Positions 36,831 to 46,607 of a DNA stretch of 64,000 bases are shown here, piece by piece. Below the pieces are notes generated by a model. That model saw only the letters and a list, made by a program, of their open reading frames with translations. It was not told the origin of the DNA and made no database searches. A program made the translations under genes and the position numbers. Each line of letters opens with the position of its first letter. Within the stretch, counting starts at the first letter, position 1. Origin of the DNA: Bacteroidetes bacterium UBA5697 (GTDB lineage: Bacteria; Bacteroidota; Bacteroidia; B-17B0; Aurantibacillaceae); contig DIHL01000023.1 in NCBI GenBank assembly GCA_002420145.1, forward strand, positions 248,001 through 312,000. Direction: 5' to 3'.

Positions 36831-37886
36831 TTAAAAATGAATGTTACCTCTAATATATTCAACTACTACTGTTGCTGCTAAATTAAATAGCGATAACGGT
36901 AATAACGTTTTCCAACCTAAGTTCATTAATTGATCATAACGGAAACGTGGTAAAGTCCAACGAATCCACATGAATAAACAAATGAAACCAAATATTTTTG
37001 CTAATAAAACTCCGAAGCCAATTAAAGACACCATAGCCGAACCTTCTGCTAATCCTAATTTTGCATAAATCTCATGTGCAAAAGGGAAGTTGTATCCGCC
37101 AAAATAAAGAGTTGCAATAACTGCTGAAGAAATAAACATATTGATGTATTCAGCAAATAAGTACAAACCTAATTTCATAGATGAATACTCTGTGTGGTAA
37201 CCACCAACTAATTCTGTTTCACACTCAGGTAAGTCAAATGGTGCACGATTGGTTTCTGCTAATGCACAAATAAAGAAAATTAAAAATCCTAAAGGCTGCC
37301 AAACAATATTTGCTAATCCTGCATCTTGTCCTTCAACAATGGATTTTAAACTTAAAGAACCACCAGAGGAAATAATTAAAGCAATTAAAGCAATACCCAT
37401 TGGAATTTCGTAGCTAATCATTTGTGATGACGCACGAACTGCTCCTAATAAGGCGAATTTATTATTTGATGACCAACCACCAATCATAATACCATACACA
37501 CCAATAGAAGCAACACCTAATAAATAAATCACACCGATATTAATATCAGTAATTTGTAAATCATAGGTTTGACCGCCGATGATTACTGGTTTTGCCCAAG
37601 GCACCACAGCACTTGTGATAACTGCTGTTACCATAAATAATGAAGGTCCTAAAATAAATAGCGCACGATTAGAAACATTAGGAATGATTTCTTCTTTCAT
37701 GAACATTTTTACACCATCTGCAACTGGTTGTAATAAGCCACCCCAACCAGCTCTGCTAGGCCCTTTTCTATCTTGTAAAAAAGCGGCGAATTTTCTTTCC
37801 CATAAAGTAGCGTATGCTGCGGATGCTAGTAGGAGAACAAAAATCCCCACGCACATAATTGCTTTGTATATTATAAATGCTGTCAT
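36831..37886 (-). CDS. nuoH: NADH-quinone oxidoreductase subunit H
   Basis: 351 residues, eight transmembrane helices. WERKFAAFLQDRKGPSRAG near the start, AETNRAPFDLPECETELVGG and the end RFRYDQLMNLGWK are highly conserved. It forms the quinone-binding site with NuoB and NuoD. Confidence 0.97.
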   Translation of the reverse strand: MTAFIIYKAIMCVGIFVLLLASAAYATLWERKFAAFLQDRKGPSRAGWGGLLQPVADGVKMFMKEEIIPNVSNRALFILGPSLFMVTAVITSAVVPWAKPVIIGGQTYDLQITDINIGVIYLLGVASIGVYGIMIGGWSSNNKFALLGAVRASSQMISYEIPMGIALIALIISSGGSLSLKSIVEGQDAGLANIVWQPLGFLIFFICALAETNRAPFDLPECETELVGGYHTEYSSMKLGLYLFAEYINMFISSAVIATLYFGGYNFPFAHEIYAKLGLAEGSAMVSLIGFGVLLAKIFGFICLFMWIRWTLPRFRYDQLMNLGWKTLLPLSLFNLAATVVVEYIRGNIHF

Positions 37887-37892
37887 ACTTAA

Positions 37893-38876
37893 TTAAGGTC
37901 TTTTATTAATATCCATAAATCCAAGTGCTTTTTGTTGTTTCAAAATTTGCACTTTTAGTTCATTTAAATGATTGTAATGATTTTGAGAAATAACTGAATG
38001 ACGATCTACTTTTGTAGGGCCTTCAATTTTCCAATCAGATGTTTTCTTTCTGTCAAAACGGCAAGTATTGCAAATGAACTCTTCTGCTTCTCCCCACTGA
38101 TCTTTACGCGCAGTCACACGTAATACTTCTTCTCCTTTCATCCATAAACGTACTTTACCAGAACATTTTTTACAATCACAACTTGCATCAACTGGTTTAG
38201 TAAACCAAACACGAGATTTAAAACGGAATGTTTTATCTGTTAAGGCACCAACTGGACATACATCAATCACGTTACCAGAAAAATCATTTTCAATCACGTT
38301 CTCAATATATGTAGAAATCTCAGCTGCATCTCCACGGTGCATCACACCATGAACACGATTATCTGTTAATTGCTCAGCAACTTTTACGCAACGGAAACAC
38401 ATGATACAACGGTTCATATGTAGTTGCACATACTTACCAATATCAATACGTTCAAATTCTCTACGAGGAAATTCGTAACGTGTTGTTGCAGCACCATGTC
38501 CGTATCCTAAATCTTGTAAAGAACACTCTCCCGCTTGATCACACACAGGGCAATCTAGAGGATGGTTTACTAATAAAAATTCAACCACACCTTTACGTGC
38601 TTCTAATACATCTTTATTGGTTACATTTTCTACAACCATTCCATCCATCACCTCAGTACGGCAACTAGCCACAGGTTTAGGCATTGGATTAGGGTTTGCA
38701 GCACTACCTTGTGTTACTTTTACAATACAAGTACGGCAATATCCACCACTGGTTTTTAATGAAGAATAATAGCACATAGTCGGCGGAGCTACCTCCTGAC
38801 CTATCATACGTGCTGCTTGAAGAATTGTGGTACCCTTTGGTACGTCAATTTCTATTCCATCTATCGTTACTTTCAT
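37893..38876 (-). CDS. nuoG: Short NuoG, iron-sulfur N-terminal module
   Basis: 327 residues. It contains the 2Fe-2S ligands in CYYSSLKTSGGYCRTC, the HxxxC motif in HPLDCPVCDQAGECSLQ and CIMCFRCVKV with 4Fe-4S ligands. The large molybdopterin-type domain of E. coli NuoG is absent, as is usual in Bacteroidota. Two more CxxC pairs (CDCKKC, CNTC) in the C-terminal part could hold metal. Its start overlaps the nuoF stop by 1 bp. Confidence 0.93.
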   Translation of the reverse strand: MKVTIDGIEIDVPKGTTILQAARMIGQEVAPPTMCYYSSLKTSGGYCRTCIVKVTQGSAANPNPMPKPVASCRTEVMDGMVVENVTNKDVLEARKGVVEFLLVNHPLDCPVCDQAGECSLQDLGYGHGAATTRYEFPRREFERIDIGKYVQLHMNRCIMCFRCVKVAEQLTDNRVHGVMHRGDAAEISTYIENVIENDFSGNVIDVCPVGALTDKTFRFKSRVWFTKPVDASCDCKKCSGKVRLWMKGEEVLRVTARKDQWGEAEEFICNTCRFDRKKTSDWKIEGPTKVDRHSVISQNHYNHLNELKVQILKQQKALGFMDINKRP

Positions 38877-40213
38877 TAAGCTCTAATTTTATTTAATCTA
38901 TCGTAATGAGAAATATCTACAAATTTTTTCTTTTGTGCAATTTCAATAAATTCATGTTTGAAGTGGCGAATAGCTGCTGCTACTGGCCATGCTGCTGCTT
39001 CTCCTAATGGACAAATTGTTTTGCCTTCAATTTTACTTTGAATGTCCCACAATAAATCTACATCACTTTCATTAGCAGTTCCATCTAAAAACTTTTTTAA
39101 TATTTTTTCCATCCAACCTGTTCCTTCACGGCAAGGCGAACATTGTCCGCAAGACTCGTGATGATAGAAACGAGAAAATGTAAATAAATTCTTTACAATA
39201 CTTGTGTCTTCGTCCATAGCAATAAAACCACCTGAACCTAACATGGTACCTGCTTGGAAACCACCATCAGATAAACTTTCGTAAGTCATTAAACGTGGTT
39301 CTCCTTTAGCAGTTTTTAAAATTAATTCAGTTGGTAAAATTGGCACCGAAGAACCTCCTGCAACAACTGCCTTTAATTTTTTTCCATTACGGATACCTCC
39401 GCAATATTCTTCGCTATAAATAAATTCTTCAACCGTAATTCCTAATTCAATTTCGTAAACACCTGGTTTATTAATATGCCCAGAAGCAGAAATCAATTTT
39501 GTACCTGTAGATTTTCCTATACCAATTTTAGCATATTCTTCTCCACCCATATTTACAATTGGAACCACAGCGGCAATAGTCTCAACGTTATTAACAACAG
39601 TTGGACAACCCCATAAACCAGCTACTGCAGGAAATGGTGGTTTAATACGTGGATTTCCACGCTTACCTTCTAATGATTCTAATAAAGCAGTTTCTTCTCC
39701 GCAGATATAAGCGCCGCCGCCAACTTGTACGTAGCAATCGTGAGAGAAATCAGTACCTAAAATATTTTTTCCTAACCAACCTGCAGCGTAAGCCTCAGCA
39801 ATAGCTGCTTCTAAAATACGAGCTACATAAAAGTATTCGCCACGGATATAGATGTAAGATTGTTTAGCACCTAATGCAAATGAAGAAGTAATCATTCCTT
39901 CAATTAATGCATGAGGAATTTTTTCCATTAAGTAACGGTCTTTGAATGTTCCTGGCTCAGACTCATCCGCATTACAAACTAAGTAACGAGGAACGCCTTC
40001 TGGTTTCGCTAAGAAACTCCATTTCATGCCTGTAGGGAAACCTGCGCCACCACGACCACGTAAGCCTGATTTTTTTACTTCATCAGTTACTTGATCTGGT
40101 TGCATTGTTTTTAATGCTTTCTCTACAGAAGCATAACCACCGTGTGCACGATATACTTCAAGCGTATGAATGCCTGGTACTTTATCGTTGTGTATTAATA
40201 ATTTTCTTCCCAT
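38876..40213 (-). CDS. nuoF: NADH-quinone oxidoreductase subunit F
   Basis: 445 residues. Binds NADH and [33 protein letters not shown]. The 4Fe-4S cluster N3 ligands are in [13 protein letters not shown] and the later ICPLGE. It forms the electron input with NuoE. Normal length and ATG start. Confidence 0.97.
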   Translation of the reverse strand: MGRKLLIHNDKVPGIHTLEVYRAHGGYASVEKALKTMQPDQVTDEVKKSGLRGRGGAGFPTGMKWSFLAKPEGVPRYLVCNADESEPGTFKDRYLMEKIPHALIEGMITSSFALGAKQSYIYIRGEYFYVARILEAAIAEAYAAGWLGKNILGTDFSHDCYVQVGGGAYICGEETALLESLEGKRGNPRIKPPFPAVAGLWGCPTVVNNVETIAAVVPIVNMGGEEYAKIGIGKSTGTKLISASGHINKPGVYEIELGITVEEFIYSEEYCGGIRNGKKLKAVVAGGSSVPILPTELILKTAKGEPRLMTYESLSDGGFQAGTMLGSGGFIAMDEDTSIVKNLFTFSRFYHHESCGQCSPCREGTGWMEKILKKFLDGTANESDVDLLWDIQSKIEGKTICPLGEAAAWPVAAAIRHFKHEFIEIAQKKKFVDISHYDRLNKIRA

Positions 40214-40223
40214 CGTTTAATGG

Positions 40224-40805
40224 TTATAGTGTGTTTTTATAATCTAAATCTGTATAACTTCTTAATCTACCTTCGTTTTTGTAGGTTTCTAAAATAGCAT
40301 CTACTTTTTCGTAAGTTAAATTTTCGTGGTAACTAGCTCCACATTGTAACATGGGCGCTGTTCCGCAAGAACCTAAACACTCTGCTACTTTTAAAGAGAA
40401 CATGCCATCTTTCGTTGTTTCACCAACTTTGATATTTAATTTTTTCTCAATGTATTTTACGATGTCTTCAGCTCCGTTTAACCAACAAGAACTTGTTTGA
40501 CAAACTTCTAATACACATTTGCCCATTGGTTTTAAATTATACATCGTGTAAAATGATGCAACCTCAAACACTTCAACTGGACGAATCTTTAAAATAGATG
40601 CTACATAATCCATTGTTTCTGGACTCAACCATCCTCCAAATTCAGCTTGTGCTAAATGTAAGATTGGCAATAAAGCCGATTTCTGTTTTCCTTCTGGATA
40701 ACGAGAAATGATAGTTTGTGCAGTCTTCATAGCCTCTTCACTGAAAACTGTTTCAGCGCGTTTAGCTTTATCAAATTTTTGTGCTCCGTGAACTTGTGAA
40801 CTCAT
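40224..40805 (-). CDS. nuoE: NADH-quinone oxidoreductase subunit E
   Basis: 193 residues of thioredoxin-like fold. The four 2Fe-2S ligands are in CQTSSC and CLGSC. It belongs to the NADH-binding module with NuoF. The N-terminal 25 residues are longer than in many homologues. An A/T-rich repeat and a foreign gene separate it from nuoD. Confidence 0.95.
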   Translation of the reverse strand: MSSQVHGAQKFDKAKRAETVFSEEAMKTAQTIISRYPEGKQKSALLPILHLAQAEFGGWLSPETMDYVASILKIRPVEVFEVASFYTMYNLKPMGKCVLEVCQTSSCWLNGAEDIVKYIEKKLNIKVGETTKDGMFSLKVAECLGSCGTAPMLQCGASYHENLTYEKVDAILETYKNEGRLRSYTDLDYKNTL

Positions 40806-40814
40806 TTATTATTA

Positions 40815-40843
40815 ATTTAAAAATTAAAAATTAAAAATTAAAA
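40815..40843. repeat. Short A/T tandem repeat next to the IVP-like gene
   Basis: Four tandem copies of a unit close to AATTAAA lie in the 40 bp between the four-helix-bundle gene and nuoE. Low complexity; may mark an insertion edge. Confidence 0.5.
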
Positions 40844-40845
40844 GG

Positions 40846-41217
40846 CTAATCTTTCGAAGAGGTCTTTTCATCTTTTAAGTTTAAAATTATTTTTGCTATT
40901 ACTTTTTCTATTTGTTTCAATTCTTCCCAACATTTATTTAATTCTTCTGATTTGTAATCATATCCTTTTGTTATGACTTCAAACCAAAAATCTGTTTCAT
41001 TTGCAGATTTTAGTGCTATTGCATAATATTTTACCAACTCTTTTCTTGACACACTTGATTTACCTTCTCTGACATTTGCTCCAACCGATGTTCCACTTCT
41101 TCTAACTTGATCAACTATATCAAAATCTATTTTTTCTTTTTTTAATAAAGCAGAAAGTTTAACTATTGAAATGGCAAATTCTAAGGTCCATTCTTTTATA
41201 TCTTTCTGATATTTCAA
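40846..41217 (-). CDS. Four-helix-bundle protein (23S rRNA IVP family)
   Basis: 123 residues. The family is clear from DQVRRSGTSVGANVREG and the helical pattern ALKSANETDFWFEV. These proteins are related to the product of 23S rRNA intervening sequences and to Avd of diversity-generating retroelements; their function is unknown. It begins with TTG at 41217 and lies inside the nuo operon, between nuoD and nuoE, flanked by A/T-rich DNA. Most likely a mobile or dispensable insertion, because it interrupts an otherwise conserved order. Confidence 0.85.
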   Translation of the reverse strand: MKYQKDIKEWTLEFAISIVKLSALLKKEKIDFDIVDQVRRSGTSVGANVREGKSSVSRKELVKYYAIALKSANETDFWFEVITKGYDYKSEELNKCWEELKQIEKVIAKIILNLKDEKTSSKD

Positions 41218-41263
41218 TCTTTTCTGTTTTTTTAAATTTTAACTTATTTCTTTTTAACTTGAA

Positions 41264-42478
41264 TTAAGCGTCTAATTCTCCTGCAATTACATTCATGCTA
41301 CTCATCGTTAAAATAGCATCTGACAACATAATTCCTTTAATCATTTCTGGATATGCTTGATAATAAATAAAGCATGGTCTGCGGAAATGCAAACGGAAAG
41401 GTGTTCTACCACCATCACTAATTAAGTAAAAACCTAATTCGCCATTTCCACCTTCAACACAGTGATATACTTCTCCCTTAGGGATATCTGTTTCACCCAT
41501 CACAATTTTAAAGTGATAGATTAATGCTTCCATGTTATTATATACTTGCTCTTTTGGAGGCAAGAAGAAATCTGGTAAATCAGCGTGCATAGCACCTGCA
41601 GGCATTTTTTTAATAGCCTGCTCAATGATACTTAATGATTGCCACATTTCGTGTTGACGAACCATGAAACGATCATAAGTATCACCTTGTGTTCCAACTG
41701 GAACTGTGAATGTAAAATCTTCGTAAGAAGAATATGGATTCATGACACGTACATCATAATCAACACCAGCTGCACGCAAGTTAGGTCCAACAAAGCTATA
41801 AGCTAAGGCCCTCTCTGCTGATATTGGTCCGCAATTGACTGTACGGTCCATGAAAATTTTATTACGCTCTAATAAGTTAGAAAACTCAGTTAAGCCTTTA
41901 GGGAATTCTTTTAAAAATGTATCAATTAAATCCCAAGTTTTTTTGCTCCACTCTTTATCAAAACCGCCAATACGGCCAATGTTAGTCGTTAAACGAGCAC
42001 CGCAAATTTCTTCGAAGATTTCGTAAATTTTTTCTCTCCATTGGAAGATGTATAAGAAACCTGTCATGGCGCCAGTATCAACACCAATAACAGAGTTACA
42101 AATAATATGATCAGCAATACGAGATAATTCCATAATAATCACACGATGATATTGTGCACGTTTTGGAATTTCTGCTTTTAATAATTTTTCTACGGTCATG
42201 TACCAACCCATGTTATTGATTGGAGATGAGCAATAGTTTAAGCGATCGGTAATAGGTGTAATTTGTGCGTAAGGACGACGCTCTGCTAATTTTTCGAAAG
42301 CACGGTGAATATATCCAATTGTAGGAACGGCATCGTGAATAATTTCACCATCCATTTTCAATACGTTTTGAAAAATACCATGTGTTGCAGGATGCGTAGG
42401 ACCAAGGTTAAGCGTAGAGTATTCTTTCTCTTCGATTACTTCTTGATTAACGGAATATGTTGTTTCTTTTTTACTCAT
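41264..42478 (-). CDS. nuoD: NADH-quinone oxidoreductase subunit D
   Basis: 404 residues. LNLGPTHPATHGIF, GYIHRAFEKLAE and the C-terminal RPCFIYYQAYPEMIKG are conserved, and it makes the quinone cavity with NuoB. NuoC and NuoD are separate proteins here. ATG start, 18 bp after the nuoC stop. Confidence 0.97.
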   Translation of the reverse strand: MSKKETTYSVNQEVIEEKEYSTLNLGPTHPATHGIFQNVLKMDGEIIHDAVPTIGYIHRAFEKLAERRPYAQITPITDRLNYCSSPINNMGWYMTVEKLLKAEIPKRAQYHRVIIMELSRIADHIICNSVIGVDTGAMTGFLYIFQWREKIYEIFEEICGARLTTNIGRIGGFDKEWSKKTWDLIDTFLKEFPKGLTEFSNLLERNKIFMDRTVNCGPISAERALAYSFVGPNLRAAGVDYDVRVMNPYSSYEDFTFTVPVGTQGDTYDRFMVRQHEMWQSLSIIEQAIKKMPAGAMHADLPDFFLPPKEQVYNNMEALIYHFKIVMGETDIPKGEVYHCVEGGNGELGFYLISDGGRTPFRLHFRRPCFIYYQAYPEMIKGIMLSDAILTMSSMNVIAGELDA

Positions 42479-42496
42479 GAGTTGAATATAATTTGA

Positions 42497-42991
42497 TTAA
42501 CGACCAAACATGCTATCATTTTTGTCTGTTCTTCCTTGATCTTCTAAAGGATATTCTTTTCTTAAAGGAAAAATATCCATTTCATCCACATTTAAAATAC
42601 GTTTTAAGTTTGGATGCCCTTTAAATTTCACTCCAAAGAAATCGTAAGTTTCTCTTTCCATCCAATTTGCTGCAGGCCACAAATCTGTGGCAGTAGCAAC
42701 CTCTGGCTTATTGATATCGAAAAAAGTTTTTAAACGAATACGGTAATTTTTTGGCATGTTGTGTAAATGATAAATAACACCTAACTGTTTTTCATCAGCT
42801 GTTTGCATACCACATAAATCTGTTAAGAAATGAAAGTTTAATGTTTCATCTTCTTTTAAAAATTTAAGGATATCGTGTACTTTATCTTTGTTTACAGTAA
42901 AAACAGGGTAATCGTAAAGTTGCTCAGCTGATTCAATATCTCCAGCAAAGTGTTCTTTCAATTTATTATTTACAATCTCTAAAAGCTCCAT
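42497..42991 (-). CDS. nuoC: NADH-quinone oxidoreductase subunit C
   Basis: 164 residues. NWMERETYDFFGVKFKGHPN, followed by FPLRKEYPLEDQGR, is the family signature near the C-terminus. Part of the peripheral arm of complex I. Normal length. Confidence 0.95.
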   Translation of the reverse strand: MELLEIVNNKLKEHFAGDIESAEQLYDYPVFTVNKDKVHDILKFLKEDETLNFHFLTDLCGMQTADEKQLGVIYHLHNMPKNYRIRLKTFFDINKPEVATATDLWPAANWMERETYDFFGVKFKGHPNLKRILNVDEMDIFPLRKEYPLEDQGRTDKNDSMFGR

Positions 42992-43004
42992 AGTATATTT
43001 TGAA

Positions 43005-43568
43005 TTATTCTATTCCGTATGAGTTTAACATTTTCTTGTACTCTTCTGATTCTCTTCTTCTGAAAGATTCGTTTTGAGCCATTTCTTGAATTTTTAAAAC
43101 GCCTTCCAAAATTTGTTCTGGACGTGGAGGACAACCTGGCACGTAAACATCTACTGGAATAATTTTATCAATTCCTTGCAATACAGAGTAAGTATCAAAA
43201 ATACCACCAGTACTAGCACATGCACCAACAGCTAAAACCCAACGTGGCTCAGCCATTTGCTCATACACTTGACGTAATGTTGGCCCCATTTTTTTAGCAA
43301 TAGTTCCCATTACCATCAACATATCTGCTTGACGTGGCGAGAAGCTTAAGCGCTCAGATCCAAAACGACCTAAGTCGTAATGAGATGCCATTGTTGCCAT
43401 GAACTCAATGCCACAACAAGAGGTTGCAAATGGTAAAGGCCATAAAGAGTTTTTACGAGCTAAGCCTACCATATCTTCTGCCTTACCAGCAAAAAAACCA
43501 GGTCCTTCAAGTCCTTCAGGGCTCTTAGCGATTTCTAGTTTGGTGCGTTTAATAATTTCTTTTGCCAT
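43005..43568 (-). CDS. nuoB: NADH-quinone oxidoreductase subunit B
   Basis: 187 residues. Cluster N2 ligands are in TSCCGIEFM, GACASTGG and VPGCPPRPEQ. It hands electrons to quinone. Conserved RFGSERLSFSPRQADML is present. Confidence 0.97.
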   Translation of the reverse strand: MAKEIIKRTKLEIAKSPEGLEGPGFFAGKAEDMVGLARKNSLWPLPFATSCCGIEFMATMASHYDLGRFGSERLSFSPRQADMLMVMGTIAKKMGPTLRQVYEQMAEPRWVLAVGACASTGGIFDTYSVLQGIDKIIPVDVYVPGCPPRPEQILEGVLKIQEMAQNESFRRRESEEYKKMLNSYGIE

Positions 43569-43593
43569 TTTTTAAAATTTTAAATGTTGAATT

Positions 43594-43968
43594 TTATTCT
43601 TCCCACTTTAATGCTTTTTTCGAAAGCATGTAGTAGAATCCAACTAATAATAAGATGATAAATGTGAATACTTCTATAACACCTAACATCCCTAACTCTT
43701 TAAAGTTTACCGCCCAAGGATACATAAAAATTACCTCTATGTCGAAAAGCACAAATAAAATAGCCACTAAGAAATACTTAATGGCAAATGGTAAACGCGC
43801 GTTTCCTTCTGATTCGATACCGCATTCAAATGAATCTAATTTAATTTTTGTTTTACGTTTTGGGCCTAACCAATGCGATGCAATCATCGTCGTTACTACA
43901 AATCCAAGGGCAACGATAAACATTAAAAGAATTGGTAAATAATCTAAAGGAGATGACTCTGTGTTCAT
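43594..43968 (-). CDS. nuoA: NADH-quinone oxidoreductase subunit A
   Basis: 124 residues from ATG at 43968; the frame continues to a TTG at 43977. Three transmembrane helices with the conserved loop YECGI-like DSFECGIESEGNARLPF. First gene of the nuo operon. The upstream 140 bp hold the rplI terminator and a -7 candidate AATATTTG with one mismatch. Confidence 0.95.
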   Translation of the reverse strand: MNTESSPLDYLPILLMFIVALGFVVTTMIASHWLGPKRKTKIKLDSFECGIESEGNARLPFAIKYFLVAILFVLFDIEVIFMYPWAVNFKELGMLGVIEVFTFIILLLVGFYYMLSKKALKWEE

Positions 43969-44071
43969 ATATAACAATTTAATTATTGATTGTAAGATTA
44001 ACTAATTTTAAGTAAATCATCAAATATTCGGTCTATTTTTTTAAAGGTTTAATTGTTTAAAAATAGCATAA

Positions 44072-44104
44072 AAAAACCCTTAGTTGGTAAACTAAGGGTT
44101 TTTA
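44072..44104 (-). terminator. Terminator after rplI
   Basis: 13-bp stem (AAAACCCTTAGTT with AACTAAGGGTTTT pairing, small loop), followed by A/T runs on either side, so it may act in both directions. It ends the rpsF-rpsR-rplI operon just before the nuo operon promoter region. Confidence 0.88.
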
Positions 44105-44121
44105 AATATTTATTGAGAAAA

Positions 44122-44568
44122 TTACTCAGCAATAACTTCAAAGTTGATAGTTGCAGCAATTTCTTTAAATAAACGAACTTTAGCAGTATAAGTACCTAAA
44201 GCCTTAATTGCATCTTCATTCATTTCAATGTTTTTACGCTCAACTTCGTAACCAGCTTTTTTCAAAGCCTCAGCCAATTGAATATTAGTAACTGAACCGA
44301 AAATCTTTCCAGATTCACCAGCTTTAGCACCAACTTTAACTGTTACGTCAGCAAATTTAGCTGCCATAGCAGTAGCTTCGTTACGTAATTTTTGTTCTTT
44401 AAATGAGCTTTGTTTAATTTCTTCAGCTTGCATTTTTTTGTTACTTTCTGTAGCTAAAACTGCAACACCTTGAGGAATTAAAAAGTTACGACCGTATCCG
44501 TTTTTAACTTTAACGATGTCGTTCTTATAACCTAAACCTTTATGGTCTTTTTTTAATATAATTTCCAT
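44122..44568 (-). CDS. rplI: 50S ribosomal protein L9
   Basis: 148 residues. GLGYKNDIVKVKNGYGRNFLIPQG is the conserved N-terminal rRNA-binding part; a connecting helix and a C-terminal domain follow (GKIFGSVTNIQLAEALK). Last gene of the S6-S18-L9 operon. Confidence 0.97.
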   Translation of the reverse strand: MEIILKKDHKGLGYKNDIVKVKNGYGRNFLIPQGVAVLATESNKKMQAEEIKQSSFKEQKLRNEATAMAAKFADVTVKVGAKAGESGKIFGSVTNIQLAEALKKAGYEVERKNIEMNEDAIKALGTYTAKVRLFKEIAATINFEVIAE

Positions 44569-44587
44569 GTTGTTTTTCCTCCTTTAA

Positions 44588-44851
44588 TTATTTTAAACCA
44601 TCTGCTAAGTAAGGCATTAAAGCAATGTGACGCGCACGTTTAACTGCTTGAGATACCTTACGTTGAAATTTCAATGAAGTTCCAGTTAAACGGCGAGGTA
44701 ATAATTTACCTTGCTCATTCACGAACTTTAATAAAAAGTCAGCGTCTTTGTAATCAATATATTTAATACCTAACTTTTTAAAGCGACAGTATTTTTTCTT
44801 TTTAACCTCTGCACTTGGCGGGTTTAAAAAACGTACTTCATTTTTTGCCAT
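44588..44851 (-). CDS. rpsR: 30S ribosomal protein S18
   Basis: 87 residues, basic. [20 protein letters not shown] and [22 protein letters not shown] are the conserved core. The single Cys in YCRF is typical. Between rpsF and rplI, with no ssb or priB gene in between. Confidence 0.97.
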   Translation of the reverse strand: MAKNEVRFLNPPSAEVKKKKYCRFKKLGIKYIDYKDADFLLKFVNEQGKLLPRRLTGTSLKFQRKVSQAVKRARHIALMPYLADGLK

Positions 44852-44879
44852 TTTCGTAATGTGTTTTAGGGGTTAATAA

Positions 44880-45248
44880 TTAAGCCTCAGCTTTTTTAGT
44901 TTTAGCAACTTTAGCATCAGATCCTTTAGCACGACGTTTGTCAGCCCAAGTAGCAGCATGTTTTTCTAAAGCAATCGTTAAGAAACGTAAGATACGTTCG
45001 TCACGTTTGAATTGTAATTCTAATTCAGCGATTTCTGTTCCGTTTCCAGAGAAATCAACTAAGTGGTAAAAACCAGTTGTTTTCTTTTGAATAGGGTAAG
45101 CTAATTTTTTTAAGCCCCAGTTCTCTCTGTGATTAATTTTTGCTCCCAAATCCGTTAGGATTTTTTCAAACTTTTTTGCGGCCTCCTTTGCCTGATCATC
45201 AGACAAAACGGGAGTTAAAATGAAGACCGTCTCATAGCGTTTTTCCAT
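44880..45248 (-). CDS. rpsF: 30S ribosomal protein S6
   Basis: 122 residues. [15 protein letters not shown] and [22 protein letters not shown] are conserved. The Lys/Ala-rich tail is common in Bacteroidota. First gene of the operon, with a perfect -7 element upstream. Confidence 0.97.
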   Translation of the reverse strand: MEKRYETVFILTPVLSDDQAKEAAKKFEKILTDLGAKINHRENWGLKKLAYPIQKKTTGFYHLVDFSGNGTEIAELELQFKRDERILRFLTIALEKHAATWADKRRAKGSDAKVAKTKKAEA

Positions 45249-45273
45249 TATTATTTATTTTAAATTAGGGCTG

Positions 45274-45281
45274 CAAATATA
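45274..45281 (-). promoter_or_regulatory. -7 promoter element of rpsF-rpsR-rplI
   Basis: The minus strand reads TATATTTG, a perfect match, about 25 bp before the ATG at 45248. Predicted leader about 20 nt; no clear -33 TTTG. Confidence 0.6.
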
Positions 45282-45426
45282 GGCTAATTATTTGATTCTG
45301 TTGTACTTTAATTAAAAAAAAGCTCAAAAAGCTAATATTTAAAAGAGATACGTTAATGTTAAAAGCCTAAAATATTGATTTTTAATTACTTGAAAGTTTG
45401 CTTTGAAAATGTTAAAAAAAGGAGAA

Positions 45427-45513
45427 ATGACTCTGTTCAAACTATATTTTATAATATTACGAGTATTGTTTAACCTAAGGTTGGTTAATTTTTTAATAAA
45501 TTTATGCTGTTGA
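45427..45513 (+). CDS. Possible 28-residue leader peptide
   Basis: Short ORF beginning at ATG 45427, after AAAAAAAGGAG with 2-nt spacing, an unusually good Shine-Dalgarno for this phylum. It encodes a hydrophobic peptide (MTLFKLYFIILRVLFNLRLV...) and overlaps the start of the transglycosylase gene (ATG 45504) by 10 nt in another frame. It could couple or limit translation of the next gene. Coding status is not proven. Confidence 0.35.
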   Translation: MTLFKLYFIILRVLFNLRLVNFLINLCC

Positions 45514-46574
45514 AAAATACACTGATACTAATAAACTGGATAGGTATTATAATAGTATCTTTTGGCTGTTATAAAATTATGAACTTCTTTGTCTCCATCA
45601 TATTCGTCTTTAAGTTTTTTACACATTTTCCCCCTGATAGTAATGTAGTTTTTGACCCTTCTTTTGATATTAGGCAAGAAGTAAGATCTGTGAATCATTT
45701 TGTAACAAAAGAAAAGATGGATTTTGTGTATAACACACAAATTTATCAATTAGGATGCGATACGATGCCTAATGTTAAGTTTTGGAGAACTATCATGAAC
45801 TTACACAAAGACTCCGCCTTGTTTAATACTCCTCATACCAGAAATATATTAAGTAAAGAACATATCAAAGAATGGGAAAGTAAAGATGTCGTCAAAAAAT
45901 CTTGTTATAAAGATAGTCTCCGTAATTGGTATTGTTTAGAAGATTCAGCTCGAATATTATTAACGAATGGTAAAAGTTTTTTCTATGATTTCGAAAAAGC
46001 TTCAGCAAATTTTCATAGAGGCATTAATGATTTTATCGCTAATGGAGTTGATCCTTGGTACGCTCAAGCCATATTAATGATTGAAAGCCCTAATAAACTT
46101 CAAAAATCAAATGCAGGAGCTTATGGCTCGTTTCAATTGATGAAAGATGTTGCCCGTTTATTTGGCTTAAAGGTTAATAAACATATTGATGAGCGTGCTG
46201 ATTTTGATCGTTCGGCTTATGCAGCATCTAGTTTAATTAAGAAAATATGTATCCCAAAAACAAAGCAAATATTAGATTCGTTAGGAATTACTAATTATAA
46301 AGAAAATGATTTGTGGTTTAGATTATTAGTTATGCATTCTTACCATGCAGGTGCAGGTAATATTAAAAAAGCACTGTTTTCTTTTAAACCTACCGAAGGA
46401 AACATGAATTTAATTTATACTCTTTGGCGTACCGAAACCAAACATTTTAAATCAGCTTCACAAAACTACTCCCAATTAGTTCTAGCAGCTCTATTAGAAG
46501 TAAATGAAAAATTTGGATTAGCGCCTCGCCAACTTATAGTTGAGCCAATTCCAAATGAGAATCTTCTAAGGTAA
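45504..46574 (+). CDS. Lytic transglycosylase, SLT family
   Basis: 356 residues. N-terminal hydrophobic segments (about residues 5-40) anchor or export the protein. The C-terminal SLT domain has the catalytic Glu in LMIESPN, the conserved AGAYGSFQLM and the final SYHAGAGNIKKAL. It cleaves the glycan backbone of peptidoglycan to anhydromuropeptides. The start is set by ATG 45504; a small upstream ORF overlaps it. No LysM repeats are visible. Confidence 0.87.
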   Translation: MLLKNTLILINWIGIIIVSFGCYKIMNFFVSIIFVFKFFTHFPPDSNVVFDPSFDIRQEVRSVNHFVTKEKMDFVYNTQIYQLGCDTMPNVKFWRTIMNLHKDSALFNTPHTRNILSKEHIKEWESKDVVKKSCYKDSLRNWYCLEDSARILLTNGKSFFYDFEKASANFHRGINDFIANGVDPWYAQAILMIESPNKLQKSNAGAYGSFQLMKDVARLFGLKVNKHIDERADFDRSAYAASSLIKKICIPKTKQILDSLGITNYKENDLWFRLLVMHSYHAGAGNIKKALFSFKPTEGNMNLIYTLWRTETKHFKSASQNYSQLVLAALLEVNEKFGLAPRQLIVEPIPNENLLR

Positions 46575-46607
46575 TTTATCGATTTAAAAACTCAATTAAC
46601 CTACTTT

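Noticed and set aside
37893..38876. NuoG as a truncated gene
   Set aside because: Short NuoG without the large C-terminal domain is normal in Bacteroidota; the frame and neighbours are intact.
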